Positions 18,951-30,354 of a stretch of 64,000 bases of DNA are shown here, in pieces. A program made the position numbers and the translations under genes. The DNA is from Salinisphaera hydrothermalis C41B8 (GTDB lineage: Bacteria; Pseudomonadota; Gammaproteobacteria; Nevskiales; Salinisphaeraceae), in the NCBI RefSeq assembly GCF_000732535.1, contig NZ_APNK01000017.1, forward strand, positions 1 through 64,000. The letters are read 5' to 3'. The first letter of the stretch is position 1. Every line of letters begins with the position of its first letter. The notes below the pieces were generated by a model. That model did no database searches, was not told the DNA's origin, and saw only the letters and a program-made list of their open reading frames with translations.

Positions 18951-20456
18951 TCAGCCGACGGCTTTCTTGGCCGCAGCGCCGGCCTCGGCAGCCGGCACGT
19001 AGCGATAGTATTCGATGCCGACATCGCGGAAATCCGGGCGATCGATATTGCCGATCCGATCGACGACGAACTCATCGCTGGCAGGCGCAGGCTCGACGTC
19101 GGCCGGGTGGCCGTCGTGCAGCGCGGCATATTGCTCCGCACTCAGATCCAGCGGCAGGCCGAGCGCCTCGGTGAAGTTAATACGAGCCGCCGCCGCTTCC
19201 CAGTTCTCGGCCACGCGCATGGGCAGCGCCTCCGCCGCGTCGCCACTGCCATAACCGAGCGCAAGCCACTGCTGCCCCCCGAGGTTGAGCGTATCGCGAT
19301 GGGCCTGGGTGAAACCGGCAGCCAGCCAGGCCGGCAGCGCGGCGGTATAGAGATTGCCCAGATCCCGCATCATCTCGCTACCAAGCGAGAGCTTGCCGGC
19401 CACGAGGTTCTGCCAGAGCTCGGTCTTGCGCAAATAGCGCATCAGATCGCCGGCCAGCGGAAAGGCATCCTTGCCGGATTCGCCCGCCGCCACGCGCGAA
19501 CGCATATCGGGCGCGACGTTGCGAATCTCGGCCAGCAGCGCGTGCGGATCGATGCCGGCGGCTTCGGCGTATTCGCACAGTTCGGCCCGGTTGTCGTCAT
19601 CGCCGTCGGCCAGCGCGAACAGATAGGCCATCGCCCAACCGGCGGACGGCATGCGGTGATACGGCCGGTGCATGAACACCGCATCCACGGTATGGAAGTA
19701 GTCCGCACGGCGCCCGCCGCCACGACGCGCCAGCATGGCGTTGATCGCAGCCCGCGTGGCATCCACATAACAACTGGTGGAATAGCGGCCGTTGAACACC
19801 GGCAGGTCCTGCATCTGGCCATCGCTACGCTGCGGCTGACCGCGGAAGCGCGCGAACGGCTTGCGAAAGTCGACCATGCGATAGTCCGAGGCACTGCCCG
19901 AACTAGAGAGGTCGATATGCAGCAGCTTCGGCTCGGCTTCGAGCAGAATTGCTACCGCGCCGGCGCCCTGGGTCGGCTCACCGGACGAGCCGCGCTCGTA
20001 TTCGGCGATATCCGAACAGACGACGATTGCCTTGCGGTCCGCGCCGTCGGTCGCCAGATAGCGCAGCGCGCCCTTGAGCGCGTACACGCCGCCGAGGCAG
20101 GCGTGCTTGTATTCGGGGACCTCGCATTCGCGCGCCATGGGCGGCAGATCGTGCGCGGCGAGCGCATCATCGAGCATGCCCTTGACGATGACCGCCCCGG
20201 CCGAATTATCACTCGAGGATTCGGTCCCCAGCGCCAGATAGCCGATCTCGCGCGGATCGATATCGTAGGCTTCGATCAGCCGCCAGACCGCATTGGCGGC
20301 GAGCGTGTACACGCTCTGCTCGGGCCCGCGCATGCGAAAGCTGCGGCCCACCACTTTGCGAACCTTGTCCCAGGGCTGGTCGTTCCACTCACACCAGTCC
20401 TCAAGATTGACACGATACGGCGGCAGATAAAGCGCCAGTCCACTGATTCCCGGCAT
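18951..20456 (-). CDS. Hydroxymethylglutaryl-CoA synthase
   Basis: 501 residues. It condenses acetyl-CoA with acetoacetyl-CoA to HMG-CoA, the first committed step of the mevalonate pathway. The thiolase fold shows the general acid/base Glu80 (GTES), the nucleophile Cys120 (KHACLGG) and a His in the MHRPYHRM segment near residue 260. Typical Gram-positive enzymes are about 390 residues, so this one carries extra length in its second half and C-terminus. ATG at 20456 follows a GAGAACGAC-like purine stretch and starts the fold directly. It is divergent from the mvaD operon, sharing a 168-base control region. No acetoacetyl-CoA thiolase gene is in the window. Confidence 0.88.
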   Translation of the reverse strand: MPGISGLALYLPPYRVNLEDWCEWNDQPWDKVRKVVGRSFRMRGPEQSVYTLAANAVWRLIEAYDIDPREIGYLALGTESSSDNSAGAVIVKGMLDDALAAHDLPPMARECEVPEYKHACLGGVYALKGALRYLATDGADRKAIVVCSDIAEYERGSSGEPTQGAGAVAILLEAEPKLLHIDLSSSGSASDYRMVDFRKPFARFRGQPQRSDGQMQDLPVFNGRYSTSCYVDATRAAINAMLARRGGGRRADYFHTVDAVFMHRPYHRMPSAGWAMAYLFALADGDDDNRAELCEYAEAAGIDPHALLAEIRNVAPDMRSRVAAGESGKDAFPLAGDLMRYLRKTELWQNLVAGKLSLGSEMMRDLGNLYTAALPAWLAAGFTQAHRDTLNLGGQQWLALGYGSGDAAEALPMRVAENWEAAAARINFTEALGLPLDLSAEQYAALHDGHPADVEPAPASDEFVVDRIGNIDRPDFRDVGIEYYRYVPAAEAGAAAKKAVG

Positions 20457-20624
20457 GGTCGTTCTCGTTGTCCGGCGGCCCGCAATGCGCGCCACGTGAA
20501 TATTTCGTGAGGGCTATGCTAACAAATGGTGCACAGTGCAAGGGCAATCGGGCTCGGCAGATCGATAGCGATGGCGTATCCTTTCGCGCGAAATCGTTGT
20601 TCAAAAGCTGACGGCACCCTGATT

Positions 20625-21596
20625 ATGAGCCAAGCCACTGCGCGCGCCCACAGCAATATCGCGCTGATCAAGTACTGGGGCAAGCGCGCGGGTCCGCGCA
20701 ATTTGCCGGCGGTCGGGTCGATCTCGGTCACGCTCGGCGCGCTGTATACCGACACCACCGTGGTGTTCGACGACACCCTCTCCGCGGATTGCGCCCAACT
20801 CGACGACAAGCCCGCCGATACCGCGCGGCTGACCCCGTTTCTCGACCTGGTACGCGCACGCGCCGGCATCGACACGCGCGCGTCGATCGTCTCCGCCAAC
20901 AACTTCCCGACCGGGGCCGGCCTGGCCTCCTCGGCTTCGGGGTTTGCGGCGCTGTCCCTGGCGGCCACGCGCGCCGCCGGGCTCGAACTCGACGCGCGCG
21001 AGTTGTCGATCCTGTCGCGGCAGGGTTCCGGCTCGGCGGCCCGCTCGATCTTCGGCGGCTTTGCCGAAATGCATCGCGGCACGCGCGACGACGGCAGCGA
21101 CGCCTTCGCCGAACCGATGCTCGAACCCGAGGACTGGCCGGTGGAGATCGTGGTCGCAATCACGGACACGGCGACCAAATCGGTGAATTCGTCGATCGGC
21201 ATGAGCCATCTCGACGAGCGATCCGATTATTACCAGGCCTGGGTCGACCATTCCGAGAGCGATCTCGCCGCCATGCGCGATGCGATCGCGGCCCGCGATT
21301 TCGAAACCGTGGGCGCGCTCACGGAGATGAGCTGTCTCAAGCTGCATGGTCTGATGATGTCCACGCGCCCGGGGCTGATCTACTGGAACCCGGCGACCGT
21401 GGCCGCCATGCACGCCGTCCGGAGCCTGCGCGAGGCCGGCACGCCCGTCTATTTCACGATCGATGCCGGGCCCCAGGTCAAAGCCCTTTGCGCCCCGGGA
21501 CACGGCGAAGCGGTCGCCCGCGAACTGGCCGACGTGCCCGGGGTGCTGGAAACCCGTCGCACCGCACTCGGCCCGGCCGCGCGCGTGATCGCATGA
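20625..21596 (+). CDS. mvaD: Diphosphomevalonate decarboxylase
   Basis: A 323-residue GHMP-family enzyme that uses ATP to turn diphosphomevalonate into isopentenyl diphosphate. The family start HSNIALIKYWGKR lies at about residues 9-21, the ATP loop is FPTGAGLASSASG (about 93-105), and the catalytic Asp is in the TIDAGPQVK segment near 283. ATG at 20625 is chosen because the family motif begins a few residues later; the frame from 20526 would add 33 unconserved residues. It is the first gene of a four-gene mevalonate operon with ATGA overlaps. Confidence 0.93.
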   Translation: MSQATARAHSNIALIKYWGKRAGPRNLPAVGSISVTLGALYTDTTVVFDDTLSADCAQLDDKPADTARLTPFLDLVRARAGIDTRASIVSANNFPTGAGLASSASGFAALSLAATRAAGLELDARELSILSRQGSGSAARSIFGGFAEMHRGTRDDGSDAFAEPMLEPEDWPVEIVVAITDTATKSVNSSIGMSHLDERSDYYQAWVDHSESDLAAMRDAIAARDFETVGALTEMSCLKLHGLMMSTRPGLIYWNPATVAAMHAVRSLREAGTPVYFTIDAGPQVKALCAPGHGEAVARELADVPGVLETRRTALGPAARVIA

Positions 21597-22669
21597 GCAT
21601 GGCGGGTCCGATCGTCGCGAGCGCCCCCGGCAAGCTGTTCCTGATCGGCGAATACGCCGTGCTGGAAGGCGCGCCGGCGATCCTGAGCGCAGTCGATCGA
21701 CGCGCCCGAGTGACGCTCACCGATTCAGACGACGAATACTGGCATCTCACCGCCCCCAACCTGGATATCGACGGACTGGCGCTGGGCGTCGACGGTCGCG
21801 GGCCGGCCGAGATCGACGCCAGTCTGGCCGACCGTCTACGCGTCTACCGCGCCGTGCTGGCGCGCGTCGTCGCTCATATCGACACCCCGCTGCCTCCGCT
21901 CAATGTCCATATCGATACCACCGATTTCGCGCGCGATGGGCACAAGCTCGGGCTCGGCTCCAGCGCGGCCGTGGCCGCGGCCCTGAGTCGGGCGCTGCTG
22001 GCCCGCGCGGGCGTCGAAGTTGGCCACGCCGAGCTGGCCGAACTGGCCATCGCGGCGCATCGCGACGCCCAGAACGGCACCGGAAGCGGCGGCGATGTCG
22101 CAACCGCGGTCTATGGCGGTATCATCGGCTACACGCGCGATACGGCGCCGACCCCGCTGGCCTGGCCGCCGGGGCTAAGCGGTCTAGTCGTGGTGACCGG
22201 TACCGGCGCCAGCACCACCGATCTGGTCGGCCGGGTCTACGAATACGGCAAACGAGAACCCGCCGGCTTCGCGTCCGATATCGGCCGCCTCGCCGCGCTG
22301 GCCGAGAATGCCGCGGAAGATCTCGGTCAGGCCGTGCGTTTCGTGCGACTGGCCCGTGAATTCTTCGAGGCGCTTATCGCTCTGGATCATCACGCCAAGG
22401 CCGGCATCGTCAGCGAACGCCATCATGAACTGCATGCCACGGCGGCCCGTCATGGCGCGGTCTTCAAGAGTTCCGGCGCCGGCGGCGGCGATGTCGGCCT
22501 GCTATTCACCACCCCGAATGTGGACGAAACGGCGCTACGTCGCGAGTTCGACGCCGCCGGCGCCGACATTATCGATCTCGGTTTCGCCGCGCCCGGCGTG
22601 GCGCTGGAAAACGAAACCGATTCATCCGCCGCCCCCCGAGCAACGACAGGCGAACGTGGGCTGCGCTAA
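21593..22669 (+). CDS. mvaK2: Phosphomevalonate kinase, MvaK2-type
   Basis: A 358-residue GHMP kinase that phosphorylates 5-phosphomevalonate. It has the N-terminal SAPGKLFLIGEYAVLEG motif (9-25), the ATP loop LGLGSSAAVA near 122-131, and the C-terminal SSGAGGGDVG loop near 300. This set fits bacterial phosphomevalonate kinase rather than mevalonate kinase. The ATG overlaps the mvaD stop codon (ATGA). A far longer frame from 20789 is an out-of-frame shadow of mvaD. A 72-base gap separates it from the next gene. Confidence 0.88.
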   Translation: MSMAGPIVASAPGKLFLIGEYAVLEGAPAILSAVDRRARVTLTDSDDEYWHLTAPNLDIDGLALGVDGRGPAEIDASLADRLRVYRAVLARVVAHIDTPLPPLNVHIDTTDFARDGHKLGLGSSAAVAAALSRALLARAGVEVGHAELAELAIAAHRDAQNGTGSGGDVATAVYGGIIGYTRDTAPTPLAWPPGLSGLVVVTGTGASTTDLVGRVYEYGKREPAGFASDIGRLAALAENAAEDLGQAVRFVRLAREFFEALIALDHHAKAGIVSERHHELHATAARHGAVFKSSGAGGGDVGLLFTTPNVDETALRREFDAAGADIIDLGFAAPGVALENETDSSAAPRATTGERGLR

Positions 22670-22741
22670 ACTTATGTATTACACAACGATATCGATGCGG
22701 TGTCGGTATCGTCGACCATTCGGCGCGAGGGTTCGTTTCGC

Positions 22742-25023
<2,282 letters not shown>

Positions 25024-25027
<4 letters not shown>

Positions 25028-25623
25028 GCACGAACATGAACGCTGGCGCCGCCGAAGTCGTCTCCTTCGACGACGAACCGTTGATCCTGGTCGACTCCGA
25101 CGACAACGTACTCGGCCATATGCCCAAGGCCGAGGCACACAAAGGCGAAGGGGTACTGCACCGCGCCTTTTCGATCTTTCTGTTCAATAGCGATGGCGAG
25201 GTACTGATGCAGCAGCGCGCCGACGCCAAGCAGCTGTGGGGCGGCTTCTGGTCGAACAGCGTCTGCAGCCATCCACGGCGCGGCGAGACAGTGCCCGAGG
25301 CGGCGCAGCGGCGCCTGCGCGAGGAAATCGGCGTCGAAGCCGACGTCACCTATCTCTACAAATTCGAGTATCACGCCCAGTTCGGCGAGATCGGCGCCGA
25401 GCACGAAATGTGTTCCGTATTTGTTGCCTGTTCGGACGCCGCCGTGGCCGGCAACCCCAACGAGATCGCCGATTTCTCGTTCATGGCGCCCGATATGCTT
25501 GATGCCGAGCTGGCCGCCCACCCGGATCGCTATACGCCCTGGCTCAAGCTCGAATGGCCCCGGATTCGTGAAGCCCATTGGGCCACGGTCGAACGCCTGA
25601 CGCCCGGCAACGCGCCACGCTGA
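25024..25623 (+). CDS. idi: Isopentenyl-diphosphate delta-isomerase, type 1
   Basis: A 199-residue NUDIX-fold, metal-dependent isomerase that interconverts IPP and DMAPP. The catalytic Cys is in NSVCSHPRRGE (near residue 79) and the catalytic Glu in the EHEMCSV segment (near 138). The Nudix helix residues REEIG lie near 98-102. The ATG overlaps the fusion gene stop (ATGA), so it is translationally coupled. Type 1 is the E. coli-like form, not the FMN type 2 form that often comes with mevalonate pathways in bacteria. Confidence 0.95.
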
Positions 25624-25927
25624 GCCCATACCGGGCGCCGGGCTCGTTGCCCGGCACTACTCACTCGGCTCCCACGATATTTTCAGGGCCGCTCGGGTCG
25701 CCCACGCGCCTACGGCTAGGGCGTGTTGAGTCCGTCAACGGCCAACGCGCTGTCCTGGTCGTCAGGTTGGCAGAACGGAGCTTAAACGGCGGCGAGCTCT
25801 ATGCTCATGCCGCGCCGGCTCCACCAGCGCTTGGCCATCGCCCGGCCGCTCGACGCCGTGTGCAGTACGTCGATCCACGGCGCGTCGCGTCTACATCCGA
25901 CAACACTCATCCGCGTTTTTTGGCCAT
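25624..25927. other. Non-coding stretch between idi and hpnM
   Basis: About 300 bases between convergent genes with no supportable gene. It contains one copy of a 14-base motif TAGGGCGTGTTGAG (25717-25730) that recurs inverted at 39174-39187. The stretch ends in the unusual poly-A/poly-C terminator region. Confidence 0.55.
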
Positions 25928-25976
25928 AAAAAAAAAAAAAAAACCCCCGGGCCCCCACCCGGCCCCCCCGGGCCCT
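25928..25976 (-). terminator. Terminator of hpnM with homopolymer runs
   Basis: On the minus strand, a GC-only segment with two GGGCCC blocks able to pair is followed by 16 T (25943-25928). It lies 22 bases after the hpnM stop. The long A run and the C runs of five to seven bases are the most extreme homopolymers in the window, so the exact base count may be unreliable. Confidence 0.75.
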
Positions 25977-25997
25977 TTTCGGTCAATCCGACGAAAA

Positions 25998-26642
25998 TCA
26001 GCCGGCGTCGTTTGCCGGCACCTTCGGGATACTGGGATATTTCTTCAGCTGCGCCTGGAACTGCTTGATAAAGCCAGCCGGGCCTTTTTCCTGAATGGAA
26101 CCGGTGTACTGGCCGCGCTTGAGGGCCAGGTCGCTGACGCCCTTGGCCACGACGTTCACGATCTTCCAATCGCCGCTTTCGTTATCCAAGACATAATTGA
26201 TCGGGATATCGTCGCCATCGTTGGAGGTAATGACCGTGTTGACCTGGCGGCGACCGCCCGGCGCATCCTTGACGGCCTTGATCTTGAAAGACTGGCCGCT
26301 ATAGCTGTCGAAGCGCGATGCGTAGGTTGCGAGTGTGTCCTCGCGGAACATGTGCAGATACTGAGTCTGCTGTTGCGGGTCGAGTTTTTCCCACTTGCTG
26401 CCGAGCGCGAGCTTGGCGATGCGGTTCAGATCGAACGATTGGTCGATCACCGGCGCCAGTTTCTTGTAGCGTCCCTCGAAACCGAGCTGCTTGCCCTGCT
26501 TCATCGTGGCCACAAGCTGGCTGTCGAGGTTCTCGACCACCGTGCGGGCCGGTTCGGCTGCCGCCGCCGTCCACACGCTGACACAGGCGAAGATCACGCC
26601 CGTAGCCACCACGCTTTGCAACAAACGCGTCAATGCTTTCAT
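25998..26642 (-). CDS. hpnM: Hopanoid-associated MlaC-type periplasmic protein HpnM
   Basis: A 214-residue periplasmic protein with signal peptide (about 1-30, ending in AAAAE) and an MlaC/Ttg2D fold, the phospholipid-shuttle family. HpnM members are MlaC relatives encoded with hopanoid genes and are thought to help move hopanoids or lipids between membranes. ATG at 26642 follows GAGGAAG. It is last in the long minus-strand hopanoid run, 174 bases after hpnB, and has its own terminator. The rest of an Mla system is absent here. Confidence 0.85.
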   Translation of the reverse strand: MKALTRLLQSVVATGVIFACVSVWTAAAAEPARTVVENLDSQLVATMKQGKQLGFEGRYKKLAPVIDQSFDLNRIAKLALGSKWEKLDPQQQTQYLHMFREDTLATYASRFDSYSGQSFKIKAVKDAPGGRRQVNTVITSNDGDDIPINYVLDNESGDWKIVNVVAKGVSDLALKRGQYTGSIQEKGPAGFIKQFQAQLKKYPSIPKVPANDAG

Positions 26643-26816
26643 TCTCGACTTCCTCGGTCTCAATCCAGGCCCGCCTTCGGGTAACACGTTCTCCGATATG
26701 GGGCCGTCGTGCATCTCATCAACCCGATTAGACGCCAACCCGGATGTCTGCATCCTGAACATATCCGGAAAGACCCGATTTCGTCGGTGAGCGTTGCATC
26801 CCAGGGGTGCCGTCGA

Positions 26817-27938
26817 TCAGGACCGGTGGTAGGCCCGCCCGCGCCATGCCGTGCGCACACCGCGCCAGTACCGTAGCGCCGAGGACCACGTCATGCCCAG
26901 ATAAATCGTGCCGATCAGCGGCAGGCCCACAGCCCAGAAACGCGACAGCCCGTAATAAGTCAGGGTCGGTATATAGCTGACCGCCATCGCAATCCAGGCT
27001 GCCAATCCGAGCCAGCGGGCCGTCGAATCGCCCAGGATCAGCGCCAGCGGCGGCAGCCAGAACATCAGCCCCATCGCTAGCGTGCATCCGGCCAACAGAC
27101 CGGGCGAATAGCGCAGCTGGCTATAGGCCGAACGCGCCACCATGGCGTGGATGCCCTCGAAATCGTCGTAGCCCCGCAGGCTCACCGCCGCATGCGTTAC
27201 CCCAACCCAGGTCCGTCCGCCGCTACGACGTACGCAACGCGCCAACGTGCAATCGTCGATCACGGCATCGCGCAGGGCGCCGAAACCGCCGATACGTTCG
27301 AGCATGGCGGTATCGATCAGCACGCAGCCACCGGCCGCCGCCGCGACATATCGCGAGCCGGCGTTGGACAAGGCAAACGGATAGAGCAGCTTGAAGAAAT
27401 AGATGAAGGCCGGGATCAGCAGCCGCTCGGGCAGGCTGGTCATGCGCAAATGCGCCATCAGCGACACCATCTGCCGGTTTTCGGCCATGGCTTTGGCCTT
27501 CAGCCCGGCGATCGTGCCGGGCGCGATACGGATATCGGCATCCAGCAATACGACCCGCGATGTCGCCACGTGCTGGCGCGCCTGCTCGAGCGCCCAGAGT
27601 TTCCCGGTCCAGCCCTCGGGCAGCGGCTGGCCGGTGAGGACGGTGAGCCGATCGAGCGGGGCCGCCCGCGCGATGTCCCCGGTACCGTCGGTCGAGTTGT
27701 CATCGATCACGACCACCGACAACCCGGTGCCCTGCTCAGCCAGTGCGGCCAAAGTACGCTCCAGCGCCTCGGCCTCGTCGCGTGCAGGAATCAGCACGGT
27801 CACATCCGACAAATCGGCGGTCTGAGCGTCGGCGGCACGTGCCGCAAAGCGCTCCCGCAACAACCAGGGCAGCCAGGGCTGCGCCAGCAGGCCGAGCCAG
27901 ATGATCAGAGAAGTCAGAACCAGTGTCGTGAGCAGCAT
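26817..27938 (-). CDS. hpnB: Hopanoid-associated glycosyltransferase HpnB
   Basis: 373 residues: an N-terminal membrane helix, a GT2 domain (about 45-270) with VLIPARDEA, the DDNSTDGT loop and LLDADIR (DxD-like metal site), then two or three C-terminal helices (about 285-350). HpnB genes accompany hopanoid clusters; transfer of a sugar to a hopanoid head group is assumed from family context. The ATG lies only 13 bases after the terminator of hpnH, and no good Shine-Dalgarno sequence is visible, so expression may depend on read-through. Confidence 0.88.
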   Translation of the reverse strand: MLLTTLVLTSLIIWLGLLAQPWLPWLLRERFAARAADAQTADLSDVTVLIPARDEAEALERTLAALAEQGTGLSVVVIDDNSTDGTGDIARAAPLDRLTVLTGQPLPEGWTGKLWALEQARQHVATSRVVLLDADIRIAPGTIAGLKAKAMAENRQMVSLMAHLRMTSLPERLLIPAFIYFFKLLYPFALSNAGSRYVAAAAGGCVLIDTAMLERIGGFGALRDAVIDDCTLARCVRRSGGRTWVGVTHAAVSLRGYDDFEGIHAMVARSAYSQLRYSPGLLAGCTLAMGLMFWLPPLALILGDSTARWLGLAAWIAMAVSYIPTLTYYGLSRFWAVGLPLIGTIYLGMTWSSALRYWRGVRTAWRGRAYHRS

Positions 27939-27950
27939 AACGTCGGATAC

Positions 27951-27978
27951 AAAAAAGGCCGCCGGCGCACCGGCGGCC
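27951..27978 (-). terminator. Intrinsic terminator between hpnH and hpnB
   Basis: A 9-bp perfect stem (27957-27965 with 27970-27978, loop CGCA) is followed on the minus strand by six T. It ends 12 bases upstream of the hpnB start, leaving no room for a separate promoter, so it may act as an attenuator between hpnH and hpnB. Confidence 0.9.
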
Positions 27979-28006
27979 TCGGAAGGCTGGAAATAGAACG
28001 TCGGCG

Positions 28007-29149
28007 TTAACCGAGTTCTTTTTCCTTCGAGCTCGACTCCCGACGGCCGATCTGGGAAATCGGGATCTTGGTCGCCGTGGCCTCGGCCCGATCGCCGTAC
28101 AGAACCGGCAGTTCTTCGGCGAAGTCGCCCGACAGACGCGGGCCGCGCGCCATGCTCTTCAACGCTTTCAGCGGGTGCGAGAACGTATCCTCGACCGCCG
28201 TGCCTTCATACCCGCAGTGCGCCATGCAGTTGTCGCACTTCGGATTGCGGCCCACACCGTATTTCTCCCACTCGGTGTTTTCCATCAGGCCCTTGAAGGT
28301 CTTCTCGTAACCTTCGTCGACCAACAGGTAGCAGGGCTTCTGCCAACCGAAGATGTTGTAGGTTACGTTCGACCAAGGCGTGCACTGGTAGGTCTCGTTT
28401 CCGGCCAGGAAGTCCAGATACAGCGAGGAATGATTAAGCTTCCAGTCCGAACCGCGCTCCTTACCGTGCCGGAAAATCTCGCGGAACAGGTTCTTGGCCT
28501 TGGAGCGGCCCAGGAACACGTCCTGACGCGGCGCATGCTCGTAGGAGTAGCCCGGCGACACGGTGATGCCTTCCACGCCCAGATCGGTGACGTAATCGAA
28601 GAAATCGGCGACTTCTTCCGGCACTTCACCGTCGAACAGCGTGCAGTTGATGGTTACGCGGAAGCCGCGGTCGCGCGCCATTTCGATGGCCTCGACGGCT
28701 TTCTCGAACACGCCTTCCTGGCACACCGACTCGTCGTGGCGCTCTTTCAGGCCGTCCAGATGCACCGACCAGGTGAAGTAAGGCGACGGATCGTAGTCGT
28801 CCATCTTCTTCTTCATCAGGATGGCGTTGGTGCAAAGATAGACGAACTTCTTGCGCGCCACGATGCCCTTGATGATTTCAGGCATGTCCTTGTGGATCAG
28901 CGGCTCGCCGCCTGGAATCGACACCATGGGTGCACCGCATTCGTCGACCGCGTTCAACGCGTCCTCGACGCTCATGCGCTGCTTCAGGATGTCTTTGGGG
29001 TGGTCGATCTTGCCGCAACCGGCGCACGCCAGGTTGCACTGGAACAACGGCTCCAGCATCAGCACCAGCGGGTAACGCTCACGCCGGGCGATCTTCTGGC
29101 CCATGATGTAGCGTGCCACTTTGTACTGTTGAATCAGCGGTACTGCCAT
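28007..29149 (-). CDS. hpnH: Radical SAM adenosylhopane synthase HpnH
   Basis: 380 residues. HpnH joins the 5'-deoxyadenosyl group of SAM to hopene, giving adenosylhopane, the first C35 hopanoid. The radical SAM cluster site CNLACAGC (C-x3-C-x2-C) is at residues 38-45, and a SPASM-like Cys set (CDNCMAHCGYEG) lies near 300-311. The N-terminal VPLIQQYKVARYIMGQK stretch is typical of HpnH. It has its own AT-rich upstream region (29150-29280) and a strong terminator, suggesting separate transcription inside the cluster. Confidence 0.95.
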   Translation of the reverse strand: MAVPLIQQYKVARYIMGQKIARRERYPLVLMLEPLFQCNLACAGCGKIDHPKDILKQRMSVEDALNAVDECGAPMVSIPGGEPLIHKDMPEIIKGIVARKKFVYLCTNAILMKKKMDDYDPSPYFTWSVHLDGLKERHDESVCQEGVFEKAVEAIEMARDRGFRVTINCTLFDGEVPEEVADFFDYVTDLGVEGITVSPGYSYEHAPRQDVFLGRSKAKNLFREIFRHGKERGSDWKLNHSSLYLDFLAGNETYQCTPWSNVTYNIFGWQKPCYLLVDEGYEKTFKGLMENTEWEKYGVGRNPKCDNCMAHCGYEGTAVEDTFSHPLKALKSMARGPRLSGDFAEELPVLYGDRAEATATKIPISQIGRRESSSKEKELG

Positions 29150-29280
29150 TTCGACCTCTCTTTTGGGCCCGGCGGTTGGGGGTTAGCCGATCCGAGCGCA
29201 ATAGATGTAATGCGGCGATGCCGCGAAGCACCACTGCATTATACATATGCAAATTTTGTTAAGAACTCTATTGTTGCACA

Positions 29281-30354
29281 TTAGGGTGCCGTGATCTCGG
29301 CAATTCGTGCAATCAGTTCATCTACGTCCCCATCATGCAGATCGCCCATGGTGGAGATACGAAAAATCTCATCCGTCAGGCCACCCTGCCCTGCGTAAAT
29401 GACAAAGCCAGCCGCTTTGAGATGATCATGGAGCTCATGATAAGACACTCCGGCGGGCAGCCGATACGCCCTTAAAACACACGAACTCTGTTGCGTCGAC
29501 AGCATGGCTTGGATACCGAGCTCCGCCAGTCCATCGGCGACACGCTGTGCCAACGCCCGATAATACGCGCGTCGCGCCCGCCAGCCGCCCGCACTGGCGT
29601 GTTCGGCCAGAGCGGCGGCCAGGGCATGGAAGGCCGGTATGGCCGGTGTGAACGGTGTGCCGCGCTCATCTTGCTTGTCGCAGTAGCTCACCAGATCCAG
29701 ATATAACGCCCGCGTTTTTGCCGCGGTCAGCGCGCTGCGCCGTGCGAGCACGAATGCAGCGCCGGGCGCGCCGTGCAGACATTTATTGGCGGTGGCCGCC
29801 ACCGCAGCGACCGCAGGACCGAAAGCGATCGCCTCGGCGCCGAAACTCGACACCGCATCGACCAACAACGCCACATCGGCGTCGGCACACACCGCCGCGA
29901 TCGCATCGAGGTCGTTGAGCCGGCCCGTGGTGGTTTCGTGATGCACCACCGCAACGTGGGTGAAATCCGCGCCCGCAAGCCGCTCGGCCAGAATTACCGG
30001 ATCGATGGCCTCGCCCCAGGCAAGCGACAAGGTCTCGTGGTCGATGCCGTGGACGGCCGCCATGTGCGTCATCCGCTCGCCGTAGACGCCGTTCTCGATC
30101 ACCAGCACGCGCGCGCCGTCACCCGGCATCGAGGCCATCATCGCTTCGACCGCCGCGGTGCCGGAGCCGCTCAGCACGATCGGCGCCCAGACGGCGGTAT
30201 CCAGATCATAGACCGCCGCCAGCCCATCCCGGAGGGTATCCTGCAGATCGAAGAACTCGACCTCGCGATGACACAGATCCGGCGCCGCGAGCGCGTCACG
30301 CACGGTCGGGGTTAGCGTGACCGGGCCCGGGTTAAGCAAGCGCATGCGATTCAC
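29281..30354 (-). CDS. phnW: 2-Aminoethylphosphonate transaminase-type aminotransferase
   Basis: A 357-residue class V PLP enzyme. It should convert phosphonoacetaldehyde to 2-aminoethylphosphonate. The start has the family's LLNPGPVTLTPTV motif, the cofactor Asp166 (LLVDAVSS) and the PLP Lys191 (TANKCLHG). GTG at 30354 overlaps the decarboxylase stop; ATG at 30345 is an equal alternative. PhnW enzymes usually work in AEP breakdown, but no phosphonatase gene is present, whereas the two upstream genes make its substrate, so the direction here is biosynthetic. It is the last gene of the ten-gene block. Confidence 0.88.
   Translation of the reverse strand: MNRMRLLNPGPVTLTPTVRDALAAPDLCHREVEFFDLQDTLRDGLAAVYDLDTAVWAPIVLSGSGTAAVEAMMASMPGDGARVLVIENGVYGERMTHMAAVHGIDHETLSLAWGEAIDPVILAERLAGADFTHVAVVHHETTTGRLNDLDAIAAVCADADVALLVDAVSSFGAEAIAFGPAVAAVAATANKCLHGAPGAAFVLARRSALTAAKTRALYLDLVSYCDKQDERGTPFTPAIPAFHALAAALAEHASAGGWRARRAYYRALAQRVADGLAELGIQAMLSTQQSSCVLRAYRLPAGVSYHELHDHLKAAGFVIYAGQGGLTDEIFRISTMGDLHDGDVDELIARIAEITAP

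Noticed and set aside
18945-20510. A 521-residue plus-strand frame opposite HMG-CoA synthase
   Set aside because: Antisense shadow caused by GC-biased codon use; the minus strand carries the catalytic Cys and Glu motifs.
20789-21592. An N-terminal extension of 268 residues on MvaK2
   Set aside because: It is mvaD read in another frame. The ATG at 21593 overlaps the mvaD stop and starts the GHMP kinase motif directly.
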